Origin: Roseibium limicola
GTDB taxonomy: Bacteria > Pseudomonadota > Alphaproteobacteria > Rhizobiales > Stappiaceae
Direction: 5' to 3'
Assembly: GCF_017313085.1 (NCBI RefSeq)
Contig: NZ_JAFLNF010000009.1
Span: 62,001 to 126,000 of the forward strand
Length of the DNA: 64,000 nt
Shown: positions 19,552 through 29,447 of the stretch, piece by piece
Layout: the number at the start of each line of letters is the position of its first letter
Numbering within the stretch: position 1 is the first letter of the stretch
Notes under the pieces: generated by a model
The model's input: only the letters and a program-made list of their open reading frames with translations
Databases searched by the model: none
What the model was told of the DNA's origin: nothing
Program-made: the position numbers and the translations under genes

Positions 19552-21446
19552 CAGGCTGCTCCTCTCTGGGCCTGCTGCCGTTTGACGTGAGACAGCACCA
19601 ACATCAACGCAGCCGGGGTAATCCCTTCAACCCGCGAAGCCTGCCCCAGGGTGGCAGGGCGAACCTTGTCAAGCTTCTGCTTGAGTTCATTCGACAGGCC
19701 CGAAAGCGCCGAAAAATCAAACCCGGCCGGAATCGCCAAAGCCTCATCCCGCCGCAGCGCTTCAATGTCCTGAGACTGTCGCTGAAGATAAACCGCATAT
19801 AGCGCATCAATAGCGACCTGCTCAGCAACCTTCGGATCAACCGCACCCAGCTCACCCGGCCAGACAGTCTGAAGCTTTTCAAAGGTCATATCCGGATACG
19901 ACAGCAGCTCGAAGGCTGACCGGCGGATGCCGTCCTGGTTCATCGTCAGGCCTTTTCTCTGAGCCTCCGCAGGTGTCAGGACCAACGACTTCAGCAAAAC
20001 TGTCATTGCCTCAAGATCGGCAAGCTTCGTTTCGAAGGCGACTCGACGTGTCTCGCTGACGCAGCCCAGAGCAATGCCAAGGGGGGTCAGCCGCTGATCG
20101 GCGTTGTCAGCCCGCAGTGACAGACGATATTCCGCCCGCGAGGTGAACATCCGATAGGGTTCGGTAATTCCTCGGGTGATCAAATCATCAATCATCACGC
20201 CGATGTAACCCTGGCTCCGGTCCACCGTGAAGGGCTCCCGCCCCTGTGCCTTCAGCGCTGCATTCAACCCCGCCAGCAAGCCCTGAGCACCTGCTTCTTC
20301 ATAGCCTGTCGTGCCGTTGATCTGTCCTGCGAGAAACAGTCCGCCCATCTTGCGGGCTTCCAATGTGGAAGAGAGTTCACGCGGATCGACATGATCATAT
20401 TCAATCGCATAAGCCGGCTGGAATACCTCCACCTTCTCCAGACCCGGAATGGTCCGCAAGAAGGCAATCTGCACATCCTCCGGCAACGAGGTCGAAATGC
20501 CGTTCGGATAGATCGTGTGATCATCCAGACCTTCCGGCTCCAGAAAGATCTGATGCCCGTCGCGGTCGCCAAAGCGGACGATCTTGTCCTCAATCGACGG
20601 ACAGTAGCGCGGCCCGGTTCCCTTGATCTCGCCGGAATACATCGCGGAGAGATGAATGTTGTCGCGGATGATCTGATGGGTTTCCGGCGTGGTGCGGGTG
20701 ATGTGACACGGCACCTGCGGCACATCCACCTTGTCCGTCAACGTTGAAAACGGCACCGGAACGTCATCACCCGGCTGTACGGTTAGACTGTCCCAATCAA
20801 TGGTCCGGCCGTCGAGGCGTGCCGGGGTGCCTGTCTTCAGACGGCCAAGCTCAAACCCGATGGTTTCCAAGGACAATGAAAGCCCCATGGCAGGAGCCTC
20901 ACCGGAACGACCTGCCGGGATCTGCTTGTCGCCAATGTGGATCAGCCCGCGCAAGAAGGTGCCGGACGTCAGTACGACCGATCCCGTCGTGACCACCCGG
21001 CCATCCTTCAGCCCGACGCCGGTGATTTGCCCATCGGCAAACTCGAAACTGTCGGCCTCCGCTTCAATCACCGTCAGGTTTTCCTGAGCGCGGATTTCGG
21101 CCTGCATGGCTTCCCGGTACAGCTTGCGGTCGGCCTGAGCGCGAGGGCCCCGCACCGCCGGCCCCTTGCGCAGATTGAGCATGCGGAACTGGATCCCCGC
21201 CCTGTCGGTCACCCGACCCATCAGGCCATCAAGCGCATCGATTTCACGCACCAGATGCCCCTTGCCCAAACCGCCGATGGCCGGGTTGCACGACATCACC
21301 CCAATGGTCTCGAAGCGGTGGGTCACCAGAGCCGTGCGCGCACCAAGCCGCGCAGACGCCGCTGCCGCTTCACAGCCAGCATGTCCACCGCCGATCACCA
21401 CCACATCATAAGTCAGAGACGTTCCCGTCATTCGTTGTACCGCCAT
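19551..21446 (-). CDS. mnmG: tRNA uridine-5-carboxymethylaminomethyl modification enzyme MnmG
   Basis: 631 aa (E. coli 629). With MnmE it modifies U34 of certain tRNAs, using FAD and 5,10-methylene-THF. The FAD fold is [14 protein letters not shown]. The family signatures [29 protein letters not shown] and [21 protein letters not shown] are all visible. The start is uncertain: ATG at 21446 or 21431, or GTG at 21479. I chose 21446 for length; 21431 has a weak GGCGG. It sits between mnmE and rsmG. Confidence 0.96.
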   Translation of the reverse strand: MAVQRMTGTSLTYDVVVIGGGHAGCEAAAASARLGARTALVTHRFETIGVMSCNPAIGGLGKGHLVREIDALDGLMGRVTDRAGIQFRMLNLRKGPAVRGPRAQADRKLYREAMQAEIRAQENLTVIEAEADSFEFADGQITGVGLKDGRVVTTGSVVLTSGTFLRGLIHIGDKQIPAGRSGEAPAMGLSLSLETIGFELGRLKTGTPARLDGRTIDWDSLTVQPGDDVPVPFSTLTDKVDVPQVPCHITRTTPETHQIIRDNIHLSAMYSGEIKGTGPRYCPSIEDKIVRFGDRDGHQIFLEPEGLDDHTIYPNGISTSLPEDVQIAFLRTIPGLEKVEVFQPAYAIEYDHVDPRELSSTLEARKMGGLFLAGQINGTTGYEEAGAQGLLAGLNAALKAQGREPFTVDRSQGYIGVMIDDLITRGITEPYRMFTSRAEYRLSLRADNADQRLTPLGIALGCVSETRRVAFETKLADLEAMTVLLKSLVLTPAEAQRKGLTMNQDGIRRSAFELLSYPDMTFEKLQTVWPGELGAVDPKVAEQVAIDALYAVYLQRQSQDIEALRRDEALAIPAGFDFSALSGLSNELKQKLDKVRPATLGQASRVEGITPAALMLVLSHVKRQQAQRGAA

Positions 21447-21714
21447 CTCGAACCGGACACATAACCCCAACGCTGCCACCTTGCAGTTCAGGCTGTCCGG
21501 TTACTGAAAAGGAATTGGGGAGCCCTCGGGCTCAACCCTACAAACATCATCTGCGAGGCAGCCGCCAAAACAACACGCAAACAACTGCCTCAGTCGCCTC
21601 TCTTATAAATTCCACAAGCCCAAGGGTCAAAGAGTTTCCCCGTGCAACCCTGCAGATCTGCCATGCCGTGACAGCGGGCGAGACACGAGACCTTCACGCA
21701 AATGGCCCGTTCCA

Positions 21715-21730
21715 TGATTCACGTGAAACA
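21715..21730. promoter_or_regulatory. parS site 2
   Basis: TGATTCACGTGAAACA, 15 of 16 matches to the ParB palindrome, intergenic. Confidence 0.9.
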
Positions 21731-21760
21731 CCAGCGACCGCCCCACCGGCCCCTGCAGGA

Positions 21761-21776
21761 TGATTCACGTGAAACA
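21761..21776. promoter_or_regulatory. parS site 3
   Basis: TGATTCACGTGAAACA, identical to site 2 and 46 bp from it. It ends 2 bp before the mnmE stop codon. Confidence 0.9.
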
Positions 21777-21778
21777 GC

Positions 21779-23128
21779 TCACTTGCCGATGCAGAAATCC
21801 CGGAAGATCACATCAAGCAGATCTTCCACATCGATCCGCCCGGTGATCCGACCCAACGCGTCTGCGGCCTGCCTCAACTCCTCCGCCCGCAACTCTCCCG
21901 GAAGATGGGACAGCGTCACCGCCCGCCCCAGAGCATCCGAACAATCCTTGAGGAAATGCCGGTGCCGCTGTCGGGTTGCGAGCGGGGCTTCTCCGAGTGA
22001 AATCATTTCACTTGCGAATCCGGTCAACGCCTCCAACAAGGGTTGAACGCCGCCGTCCTCTTCACAAGATGTGCGGATTTCCTTGATCGTTCCGGAAGAG
22101 TCTTGTTTCGGAAGAGTCTCAAGATCTGCCTTGGTCCAGACTGTCCATACCGAAACGTCTTCCCGCATGACCGGTCCGAAAACGTCTCCGGCTTGCTCCG
22201 GGGAAGGTCCGCCCGGCTCCCGTGCCCAGAGGATAAGATCGGCAGCACGGCCACGATCCTGCGCCCGTCTGATACCTTCCCGTTCCACCCGGCCAGCCTC
22301 TTCGCGCAAGCCTGCGGTATCAACCAGAGTGACCGGATAGCCCCCGAGATCCAGATGCACTTCCAACACGTCACGGGTCGTCCCGGCTTCCTCTGTGACG
22401 ATCGCCACCTCACGTCCGGCAAGCGAATTCAGCAGGCTCGACTTGCCGGCATTCGGCGGTCCCATCAGAACCACTTGAAGGCCGGAGCGCAGACGCTCCC
22501 CGCTACGGGACTTTTCCAGGTGGTCTTGAATATCGCAGGCAAGCTCACCCGCCTGCTGCCAGACCTGATCCGCAACACTGCCCGGCACATCCTCTTCATC
22601 GGCGAAATCGAACTCCGCCTCGACCATCGCCCGCATGTGAATCAGCCGTTTGCGCCAGCCTTCATAGAGCTTGCCGAGCGCCCCGCCCATCTGCCGCACA
22701 GCCTGCTTGCGCTGCGCTTCCGTCTCCGCTGCGATCACGTCAGCCAGGCCTTCGACCTCGGTCAGATCCATCCGGCCCCGGTCAAAGGCCCGACGGGTGA
22801 ACTCGCCCGGCTCTGCCGGCCGGTGGCCCTCAAGCCCGGACAGGACTTCCAGCAGCCGGGCGACGACCGCACGACCACCATGACATTGCAGTTCGGCGAC
22901 GTCCTCACCGGTGAAGCTCGCCGGCCCGGCAAAGAACAACACCAGCGCCTCGTCGATGACATCGCCACTCGCCGGGTCCTTCAGCTTGCGCAAACTGCTT
23001 TGCCGCGGCGCTGGCACTATGCCGATGAGAGCAGTGAGAGCCTCTCGCACATGGGGTCCTGACAGCCGGATCACGGCAACGCCGGAAGGAACCGCCCCAC
23101 TCGACAAGGCAAAAATCGTATCAACCAT
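21779..23128 (-). CDS. mnmE: tRNA modification GTPase MnmE
   Basis: 449 aa. It is the GTPase partner of MnmG. The N-terminal folate-binding domain begins MVDTIFALSSGAVPSGVAVI. The G domain inserted in the helical domain has GPPNAGKSSLLNSLAG (P-loop about residues 223-230) and VDTAGLREEAG. The C-terminal CIGK, needed for chemistry, is intact. I chose the ATG at 23126-23128 because homologues begin here; the frame runs 47 codons further upstream through non-conserved sequence. The DUF255 gene is transcribed divergently. Confidence 0.96.
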   Translation of the reverse strand: MVDTIFALSSGAVPSGVAVIRLSGPHVREALTALIGIVPAPRQSSLRKLKDPASGDVIDEALVLFFAGPASFTGEDVAELQCHGGRAVVARLLEVLSGLEGHRPAEPGEFTRRAFDRGRMDLTEVEGLADVIAAETEAQRKQAVRQMGGALGKLYEGWRKRLIHMRAMVEAEFDFADEEDVPGSVADQVWQQAGELACDIQDHLEKSRSGERLRSGLQVVLMGPPNAGKSSLLNSLAGREVAIVTEEAGTTRDVLEVHLDLGGYPVTLVDTAGLREEAGRVEREGIRRAQDRGRAADLILWAREPGGPSPEQAGDVFGPVMREDVSVWTVWTKADLETLPKQDSSGTIKEIRTSCEEDGGVQPLLEALTGFASEMISLGEAPLATRQRHRHFLKDCSDALGRAVTLSHLPGELRAEELRQAADALGRITGRIDVEDLLDVIFRDFCIGK

Positions 23129-23259
23129 AGAACCGGGCCACCGCTTCGGGAGTTTAAGACCTATATACTCAATCAGGCATCGGATGCCGTACCGCCGGGT
23201 ATACCAGAAAACCCATCTCGTCCACGCCCTGCCCGGGCCAAAAGACAAAGACCGTGCCC

Positions 23260-25269
23260 ATGACCGCAAACCGCCTCGCCGAAACGACCAGCCCCTATCT
23301 GCTTCAGCATAAGGATAATCCAGTCCACTGGTATCCCTGGGGGCCCGAAGCCTTGCAGGCAGCGCAGGAGCAGAACAAGCCTATCCTGCTGTCCGTCGGC
23401 TATGCGGCCTGCCACTGGTGTCACGTCATGGCACACGAAAGCTTTGAAGACCCGGACACCGCAGAGGTGATGAACCGGCTGTTCATCAACATCAAGGTGG
23501 ACCGCGAGGAGCGCCCCGACATCGACCAGATCTACATGCGCGCCCTGCATGCTCTGGGCGAACAGGGGGGCTGGCCACTGACCATGTTCCTGACCGCCAA
23601 GGGTGAACCTTTCTGGGGCGGGACCTATTTTCCAAAAACCGCTCAATGGGGCAGACCCTCCTTCGTCCAGGTTCTGGAGTCCGTCTCGAACACCTACAAA
23701 TCGGATCGCGACCGAATCGAGACCAACCGGTCCGGCTTGATGCAGGCGATCACACCGAAACCCTCTGAAAAGGCCGAGATGGATGTCGGCCTGATCCTGG
23801 CAGCCGGTGAAAAGATGCTCAGCCTGTTCGACCCTCAGCACGGTGGCATTCGCGGCGCGCCCAAGTTCCCCCAGGCATCGGTCATGGACTTGATCTGGCG
23901 TGTCGCCCTGCGCAGTGACAACGCAGCAGCACATCAGGCCTTCCTCCACACGCTGAAGCAAATCTCCAACGGCGGCATCTATGACCACCTGCGTGGCGGC
24001 ATTGCCCGCTACTCGGTTGATCATCTCTGGCTGGCACCGCACTTTGAAAAGATGCTCTATGACAATGGTCAGTATCTCACTCAATTGGCCATCGCCTATC
24101 GCACCACGGGAGATGAGCTGTTTCGGCGCCGAATCGAGGAAACGGCCGACTGGCTGATCGAAGAGATGCAGTTGGAAGGCGGCGCCTTTGCCTCAAGCCT
24201 CGATGCAGACAGCGAAGGCGTCGAAGGCCGCTTCTATGTCTGGTCAGCCGAAGAAGTGACAGAAGTTCTCGGCAAGGAGGATGGCCTCACCTTCTCCCAC
24301 GCCTATGACGTTCATCCGTCTGGAAACTGGGAAGGCGTGACCATCCTCAACCGGTTGAAGGTCGGGCTGCTTCCGACAGAAGAAGAGGACTATCTCGCCA
24401 GCCTGCGCGCAAAGCTTCTGGAACGCCGTGGAGCGCGCATCAGACCCGAGCAGGATGACAAGGTCCTCGCCGACTGGAACGCTCTGGCGATCATCGGCTT
24501 GGCCCGCGCGGGGGCTTCTGTTTCACGTGAATCATATATCGACGCGGCTGTGCGCGCTTATGACTTCATCATGCAGACCATGTGTCGCGACGACCACCTG
24601 GCCCACTCCTGGCGCGCCGGAGAGATGGTCTTCCCCGGCTTTGCATCCGACCATGCCGCCATGATGGAAGCTGCCCTCACGCTGGCAGAAATCCGGCCCG
24701 CCCAGGCATCACGCTATCTGAAGGATGCGGCCCGGCTTGGACAGGCACTCAAAGCATCCTATCACCGGGAACAAGGTGCCTACTTCATGACGGCGCAAAA
24801 TGCCGAAGCTCTGATCCAGCGCCCATTCTCCATTGCTGACGAAGCAGTGCCCAATGCCAATGCCCAGGCCGCCAGCGCCTTCAGCCGACTCTATGCGATG
24901 ACCGGTGATCCGGCGTACCGAGAACTGGCGGATGACATTTTCATCACCATCGCCGCAGAGGTTCCGAAAAACGTTTTTGCAACCGCCTCCCTTCTGGCGG
25001 CCTTCGACACAAGAATGCACGGGAAACTCATCGTAATCATTCGACCGAATGATACGGAGCCGAATCCTTTCAGCGTCGTTCTGGACGCTCACAATGATCC
25101 GGCCAATGCGGTTCTGATTGTCAGCCAGTCACACGACTTTCCTGCTGATCATCCAGCCCATGGAAAGACAGCCCTTGATGGAAAACCCACAGCCTACGTC
25201 TGTCGCGAGGGAACCTGCTCGGCCCCGGTGCAATCCTCAGAAGATCTTGCGGCCTTGTTGTCGAATTAA
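23260..25269 (+). CDS. DUF255 thioredoxin-domain protein (YyaL/SPATA20 type)
   Basis: 669 aa. An N-terminal thioredoxin-like DUF255 domain opens with [19 protein letters not shown] and has the CHWCHVM motif near residue 50. A central and C-terminal region resembles a six-hairpin glycosidase fold (motifs such as [17 protein letters not shown] and [11 protein letters not shown]). The physiological role in bacteria is not known. The ATG at 23260 is preferred to a GTG two codons earlier, with weak ribosome sites for both. It is divergent from mnmE and contains parS site 4. Confidence 0.9.
   Translation: MTANRLAETTSPYLLQHKDNPVHWYPWGPEALQAAQEQNKPILLSVGYAACHWCHVMAHESFEDPDTAEVMNRLFINIKVDREERPDIDQIYMRALHALGEQGGWPLTMFLTAKGEPFWGGTYFPKTAQWGRPSFVQVLESVSNTYKSDRDRIETNRSGLMQAITPKPSEKAEMDVGLILAAGEKMLSLFDPQHGGIRGAPKFPQASVMDLIWRVALRSDNAAAHQAFLHTLKQISNGGIYDHLRGGIARYSVDHLWLAPHFEKMLYDNGQYLTQLAIAYRTTGDELFRRRIEETADWLIEEMQLEGGAFASSLDADSEGVEGRFYVWSAEEVTEVLGKEDGLTFSHAYDVHPSGNWEGVTILNRLKVGLLPTEEEDYLASLRAKLLERRGARIRPEQDDKVLADWNALAIIGLARAGASVSRESYIDAAVRAYDFIMQTMCRDDHLAHSWRAGEMVFPGFASDHAAMMEAALTLAEIRPAQASRYLKDAARLGQALKASYHREQGAYFMTAQNAEALIQRPFSIADEAVPNANAQAASAFSRLYAMTGDPAYRELADDIFITIAAEVPKNVFATASLLAAFDTRMHGKLIVIIRPNDTEPNPFSVVLDAHNDPANAVLIVSQSHDFPADHPAHGKTALDGKPTAYVCREGTCSAPVQSSEDLAALLSN
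24519..24534. promoter_or_regulatory. parS site 4 (inside the DUF255 gene)
   Basis: TGTTTCACGTGAATCA, 15 of 16 matches to the ParB palindrome. It encodes part of the sequence VSRES. Confidence 0.87.
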
Positions 25270-25304
25270 CCCGAGAGGCACCACCACCTCTGGCCCGACG
25301 GTCT

Positions 25305-25871
25305 TCAAAGCACCGTCGGGCATTCCGCGCGGCGAAGCCGGTAAAGCACATGCGCTGACAAGGGATGTGTGTGATCAAGACCTGGCATCCGGAAATCATC
25401 GACCGCATCACAGGACATTCCACAGCGCTCCATCACCCGTCGCGAGGGCAGATTGAGTCTCGCTGTGAATGAGACAATCTCTTCAAGCGCCAGTGTTTCG
25501 AAGCCGAATCCAATCCAGGCCCGGGCTGCCTCAGTGGCGTAGCCATGTCCCCAAGCAGAATGCTTAAGCCGCCAGCCGACTTCCATGCAGGGCATAAATG
25601 GCAACGCAGGATTATAGGCAGGATTCGACAAGCCTACGAACCCGAGAAACTCACCAGTCTCCTTCAGCGCCACAGGCTGAAAGCAAACGCCGTCGCGTTT
25701 GGCCTTGTCCTCGGCACGTGCCACCAAAGCATCGCTTTCGGCCGTACTCAGGGTCATTGGAAAATACCGCATGACCTGCGGATCAGCATTCATCTCGGCG
25801 AATGGGACGAGATCGCTGGCCTGCCAGGGACGCAAGACAAGCCGCGCAGTTTCCAGGGTAATGCTGTTCAT
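25305..25871 (-). CDS. GNAT family N-acetyltransferase
   Basis: 188 aa. The RimJ/RimL-type GNAT fold starts with LETARLVLRPWQASDL and has the AcCoA loop region HSAWGHGYATEAARA (about residues 108-122). Residues NLPSRRVMERCGM mark motif B. The substrate cannot be inferred. The ATG at 25869-25871 is used; a TTG start ten codons upstream is less likely. It lies between the convergent DUF255 gene and rho, with parS site 5 just upstream of its start. Confidence 0.88.
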   Translation of the reverse strand: MNSITLETARLVLRPWQASDLVPFAEMNADPQVMRYFPMTLSTAESDALVARAEDKAKRDGVCFQPVALKETGEFLGFVGLSNPAYNPALPFMPCMEVGWRLKHSAWGHGYATEAARAWIGFGFETLALEEIVSFTARLNLPSRRVMERCGMSCDAVDDFRMPGLDHTHPLSAHVLYRLRRAECPTVL

Positions 25872-25907
25872 GGCTCGTCGTCCAATACGCTTCCGATTCA
25901 ATCAGGT

Positions 25908-25923
25908 GGATTCACGTGAAACA
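25908..25923. promoter_or_regulatory. parS site 5
   Basis: GGATTCACGTGAAACA, 14 of 16 matches to the ParB palindrome, in the gap between rho and the GNAT gene. It is about 3.3 kb from the probable origin. Confidence 0.75.
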
Positions 25924-25936
25924 TCTCTTAATCAAA

Positions 25937-25973
25937 AGTAAAGGCGCGGTGATTTCCACAATCGCCGCGCCTT
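25937..25973 (-). terminator. Intrinsic terminator after rho
   Basis: A 9-bp perfect stem, AAGGCGCGG (25941-25949) and CCGCGCCTT (25965-25973), is followed on the minus strand by a short T tract. It lies about 30 nt past the rho stop. Confidence 0.65.
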
Positions 25974-26003
25974 CATCATTCCTGTCGTGAGCCAACCCTG
26001 TAA

Positions 26004-27269
26004 TCAGGTATTCATGCTCTCGAAGAATTCGTCGTTGGACTTTGTCTGCTTGAGCTTGTCGAGCAGGAACTCCACCGCATCCACGGTTCCCATGGGATTG
26101 AGGATACGGCGCAGCACGAAGGTCTTCTTGAGACGCTCCGGCGGAACCAGAAGCTCTTCCTTACGCGTACCGGATCGCTGAATGTCGATGGCCGGATACA
26201 CGCGCTTGTCGGAGATCTTCCGGTCAAGGATGATTTCGGAGTTACCCGTTCCCTTGAACTCTTCGAAGATGACTTCGTCCATACGGCTACCGGTATCGAT
26301 CAACGCGGTCGCGATGATGGTGAGCGAGCCACCCTCTTCGATGTTACGTGCCGCACCGAAGAAACGCTTCGGACGTTGCAGGGCGTTGGCATCCACACCA
26401 CCGGTCAGCACCTTGCCCGAAGACGGTACGACAGTGTTGTAGGCGCGACCCAATCGCGTGATGGAATCCAGCAGGATAACCACATCGCGTCCATGCTCGG
26501 TCAGGCGCTTGGCCTTTTCGATGACCATCTCGGCAACCTGCACGTGGCGGGAAGCAGGTTCATCGAAGGTCGATGACACAACTTCACCATTCACGGTGCG
26601 CTGCATGTCCGTCACTTCTTCCGGGCGCTCATCGATCAGAAGAACGATCAGATAACATTCCGGATGATTTTTCGTGATGGACTTGGCGATGTTTTGAAGG
26701 AACATCGTCTTACCGGTCCGCGGCGGCGCAGTGATCAAGGCACGTTGGCCCTTGCCAAGCGGCGCGACCAGATCGATCAAACGGGAAGAGAGGTCCTTTT
26801 TGGTCGGGTCCTCAAGTTCCATGTTGAAGCGCTCATCGGGGTAAAGCGGCGTCAGGTTATCAAAGTGAACCTTGTGACGGGCTTTGTCCGGGTCTTCAAA
26901 ATTGATGGTGTTGACCTTCAGAAGGGCAAAGTACCGTTCGCCTTCCTTGGGGCTGCGGATCTGACCTTCAACCGTATCGCCAGTTCGCAGCGAAAACCGC
27001 CGGATCTGGGATGGCGATACATAGATATCGTCCGGACCGGGAAGGTAGTTGGCATCCGGCGAGCGCAAAAAGCCGAAGCCGTCCTGGAGAACTTCAACAA
27101 CGCCCTCACCGATGATATCGACATCCTGAGTAGCAAGGCTCTTCAGAATTGCGAACATAAGCTCCTGCTTGCGCATGGTGCTTGCGTTTTCGACTTCTAA
27201 CTCGTCAGCAAATTGCAGGAGTTCGGTCGGGGTCTTTTCTTTGAGATCTTTAAGTTTCATTTCCCGCAT
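26004..27269 (-). CDS. rho: Transcription termination factor Rho
   Basis: 421 aa. It is a hexameric RNA-dependent ATPase that ends transcription. The N-terminal helix [15 protein letters not shown] is followed by the RNA-binding cold-shock domain (about residues 50-120, [19 protein letters not shown]). The ATPase core has [10 protein letters not shown] (Walker A near 181-188) and [16 protein letters not shown]. The start at 27269 or three codons later cannot be decided. The 288-bp leader before hemJ has no gene and may serve rho autoregulation, which is known in other bacteria. Confidence 0.98.
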   Translation of the reverse strand: MREMKLKDLKEKTPTELLQFADELEVENASTMRKQELMFAILKSLATQDVDIIGEGVVEVLQDGFGFLRSPDANYLPGPDDIYVSPSQIRRFSLRTGDTVEGQIRSPKEGERYFALLKVNTINFEDPDKARHKVHFDNLTPLYPDERFNMELEDPTKKDLSSRLIDLVAPLGKGQRALITAPPRTGKTMFLQNIAKSITKNHPECYLIVLLIDERPEEVTDMQRTVNGEVVSSTFDEPASRHVQVAEMVIEKAKRLTEHGRDVVILLDSITRLGRAYNTVVPSSGKVLTGGVDANALQRPKRFFGAARNIEEGGSLTIIATALIDTGSRMDEVIFEEFKGTGNSEIILDRKISDKRVYPAIDIQRSGTRKEELLVPPERLKKTFVLRRILNPMGTVDAVEFLLDKLKQTKSNDEFFESMNT

Positions 27270-27557
27270 CGATAGGGGTCTGATTGAAGATAAGTGTGAT
27301 GATTGTTCTGGAAAGAACTTCTGAAGCTCGCAATGGTTCGCAAGTCAGAAGCGAATAGAGAAGGGTATGCTGAGATACTGCCGGGTTGGTCTGTGTCAGG
27401 ACAGTTTCTGTCAGACGCCGTTGCCGGGCTTAAATGCGAAACAGAATGTGTCTCCGGCAGTCAGTGAAAGCGAACATAAGAGATTTAAATTTCATTTGCA
27501 ACACGACTTTCGGCACACTGGGCAGTTTTCATGCCAGCGCGCCGAAGGTCTTCTATC

Positions 27558-27986
27558 TTAAAACGGTTTGCCTATGACCAAAATGACGATGAGGATCATC
27601 AGTACGGTCGGGACTTCATTAAGAATTCGATAGAATTTCGCAGACTTCTTGTTCTCATCTCGAGCGAAGCGCTTCACACATCCGCTCAGATATCCATGCA
27701 AACCGGACATCAGCAGAACCAAAGTCAGTTTTGCGTGAAACCAACCCTGGCTGAATGCTCCGATTTCAACAGCAACCCACAATCCAAAGACCCACGTTGC
27801 AATCATGGCCGGATTGATGATCGCCTTCAAAAGACGACGTTCCATCACCTTGAAGGTTTCAGATTTCTCTGAACCTGGTACTGCCTCGGCATGATAGACG
27901 AACAGCCGCGGCAGATAGAGCATGCCAGCCATCCAGGCGATCACTGCAATCACATGCAGCGATTTCACCCACTCGTAAACACCCAT
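27558..27986 (-). CDS. hemJ: Protoporphyrinogen oxidase HemJ
   Basis: 142 aa with four hydrophobic helices. It oxidises protoporphyrinogen IX to protoporphyrin IX in the inner membrane. Family features are the N-terminal WVKSLHVIAVIAWMAGMLYLPRLFVYH with its conserved His, and the later KLTLVLLMSGLHG with a second His. A strong purine-rich ribosome site (GAGGGGG) precedes the ATG. It starts 3 bp after hemE, so both heme steps are likely one transcript. Confidence 0.94.
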   Translation of the reverse strand: MGVYEWVKSLHVIAVIAWMAGMLYLPRLFVYHAEAVPGSEKSETFKVMERRLLKAIINPAMIATWVFGLWVAVEIGAFSQGWFHAKLTLVLLMSGLHGYLSGCVKRFARDENKKSAKFYRILNEVPTVLMILIVILVIGKPF

Positions 27987-27989
27987 AAA

Positions 27990-29018
27990 TTATCCCCCTC
28001 TTACCCGTTCAATCATCCGGGCAACGTTGTCGGGGTCCGCGTCCGGCGTCACCCCATGCCCGAGATTGAAGATTAGAGGCCCTTTGTCAAAGGTCTTGAG
28101 GATGTGGTCAACGCCTTCGTCCAGAGCTCGGCCGCCGGCAACCAGCCGCATCGGATCCAGATTGCCCTGAATGGGAACCTGTTTCTGAATATCCAGAGCA
28201 ACCTCATCCGGCGCTGTCCAGTCCAGTCCGACGGCGTTGACACCCGTTTCCGCGATATAGCGTTTCAGGCGGCCACTTGAAGCTTTCGGAAAACCGATGA
28301 TCTTGGCGTTAGGCCGCGCGGCCCGCACCCCTTCAACGATTGCCTTTGTCGGTTTGATCGACCAACGCTCAAATCCCGCATCATCGAGAACCCCTGCCCA
28401 GGTGTCGAAGATCTGCAGTGCATCGGCGCCCGCATCCAGCTGCCGGATAAGATATTTGATCGAAGCCTGAACCAGTTCGTCAATGAAGCGTTGAACAAGT
28501 TCAGGATCGCGATAAGCCCCCACACGGGCGGCAATCTGATCCTGGGTCGTATGACCGGCCACCGAATAGCATGCCACGGTCCAGGGAGCCCCACAGAAGC
28601 CCAGCAACGTTGTTTCATCAGGCAAGCTAGCTCGAAGACGCGAAACAGTCTCCATCACCGGTTTAAGATGATCCTCGGCACGATCCTGTTCCAGACGATC
28701 AAGAAGATCGTGAGAAAGAGGTTTCAACACCGGTCCACGACCTGTTTCAAACCAGACCGGATACCCGATGGCGTCCGGTACGACGAAGATGTCCGAGAAC
28801 AGAATGCTCGCATCAAAGCCATACCGGCGGATCGGCTGGAGAGTAACCTCCGTTGCCAGGTCCGGATCGTAGCAAAACGACAGGAAGTCCTTCGATTTGG
28901 CTCTGACTTCCCGATATTCGGGAAGGTAACGTCCAGCTTGGCGCATCATCCAGACGGGGGGGGGCCAGAGCTTTTCTCCTGCCAGAACACGCATCACGGA
29001 ACGGTCTTCGGATTTCAT
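27990..29018 (-). CDS. hemE: Uroporphyrinogen decarboxylase
   Basis: 342 aa. It removes four carboxyl groups from uroporphyrinogen III to give coproporphyrinogen III. The signatures are PPVWMMRQAGRYLPEYR, FSDIFVVPDAIG and GFCGAPWTVACY. The ATG at 29016-29018 has AGGGG 9 nt upstream; a start eight codons earlier has none. The gene is transcribed leftwards out of the probable origin. In Caulobacter the hemE promoter lies inside the origin, and the same may hold here. Confidence 0.97.
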   Translation of the reverse strand: MKSEDRSVMRVLAGEKLWPPPVWMMRQAGRYLPEYREVRAKSKDFLSFCYDPDLATEVTLQPIRRYGFDASILFSDIFVVPDAIGYPVWFETGRGPVLKPLSHDLLDRLEQDRAEDHLKPVMETVSRLRASLPDETTLLGFCGAPWTVACYSVAGHTTQDQIAARVGAYRDPELVQRFIDELVQASIKYLIRQLDAGADALQIFDTWAGVLDDAGFERWSIKPTKAIVEGVRAARPNAKIIGFPKASSGRLKRYIAETGVNAVGLDWTAPDEVALDIQKQVPIQGNLDPMRLVAGGRALDEGVDHILKTFDKGPLIFNLGHGVTPDADPDNVARMIERVRGG

Positions 29019-29236
29019 GAGGCGAGGCCCCTTTCTTAACATTCCAAATCAAATAAGATTCTTAATTTGAATCTGTTTCTTTTATTTGGGAGTGGATTGC
29101 AGGGATCAATGACCGTCCACAATCGATCACACAACAGCTCTTTCCGGGATAAAATGTCGCGTACTTATGGACAAGTTATCCTCCACAGGAGTCGATAAGT
29201 CGATAAGGCTAATAGATAGAGCAGCTTATCGGTTTG

Positions 29237-29252
29237 TTAAGGTCTCGTTAAC
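29237..29252. promoter_or_regulatory. CtrA-type binding site
   Basis: TTAAGGTCTCGTTAAC fits the full CtrA consensus TTAA-N7-TTAAC. A weaker version, ATAA-N7-TTAAC, lies near 29360-29375. In Caulobacter, CtrA at the origin blocks initiation. Confidence 0.8.
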
Positions 29253-29264
29253 AAATTGGGCAAT

Positions 29265-29273
29265 AGTGGATCA
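29265..29273 (-). promoter_or_regulatory. Candidate DnaA box (G-box type)
   Basis: The minus strand reads TGATCCACT, one mismatch from TGATCCACA, the weak class of DnaA site described in Caulobacter. Confidence 0.5.
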
Positions 29274-29300
29274 CCTGTGGGAATGATTGAGCCAATCTGT

Positions 29301-29309
29301 TAATCCACA
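29301..29309 (+). promoter_or_regulatory. Candidate DnaA box
   Basis: TAATCCACA, one mismatch from the TTATCCACA consensus. Confidence 0.55.
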
Positions 29310-29447
29310 TGGGACCGTTATCGTTTCGGCGGGACTCGTTTAACAACCCTGTGCTGTTCATAAAAAAGGGTTAACGCGGACAACTTTTGGGTCCTGACGG
29401 AAAATGGCCGTTTCATCCCCAGTCCGCACAGGATTGGGGATAGTTAA

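Larger units (their letters stand above)
21447..21778. other. Intergenic region mnmE-mnmG carrying two parS sites
   Basis: 332 bases without a gene. Two parS copies lie in its right end, 46 bp apart. The rest shows no clear structure; the mnmG promoter may lie here. Confidence 0.6.
29019..29447. other. Probable chromosomal origin of replication (hemE-ppsR interval)
   Basis: 429 bases with no gene, between leftward hemE and rightward ppsR. Its left end (29041-29096) is AT-rich and has an inverted repeat, AGATTC/GAATCT, at 29056-29074. A perfect CtrA-type site lies at 29237-29252. Weak DnaA boxes are TAATCCACA at 29301-29309, TGATCCACT (minus) at 29265-29273, TTATGGACA at 29165 and TTATCCTCC at 29176. 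A direct repeat GTCGATAA occurs at 29191-29206, with an inverted CTTATCG at 29225. GANTC sites start at 29057, 29069, 29189 and 29333. Caulobacter's origin lies at the same gene neighbourhood. dnaA is not adjacent, as is usual in this class. Confidence 0.8.

Noticed and set aside
29019-29447. Perfect E. coli-type DnaA boxes
   Set aside because: No exact TTATCCACA is present in either strand of the interval. Only 7-8 of 9 matches occur, so these are reported as weak.
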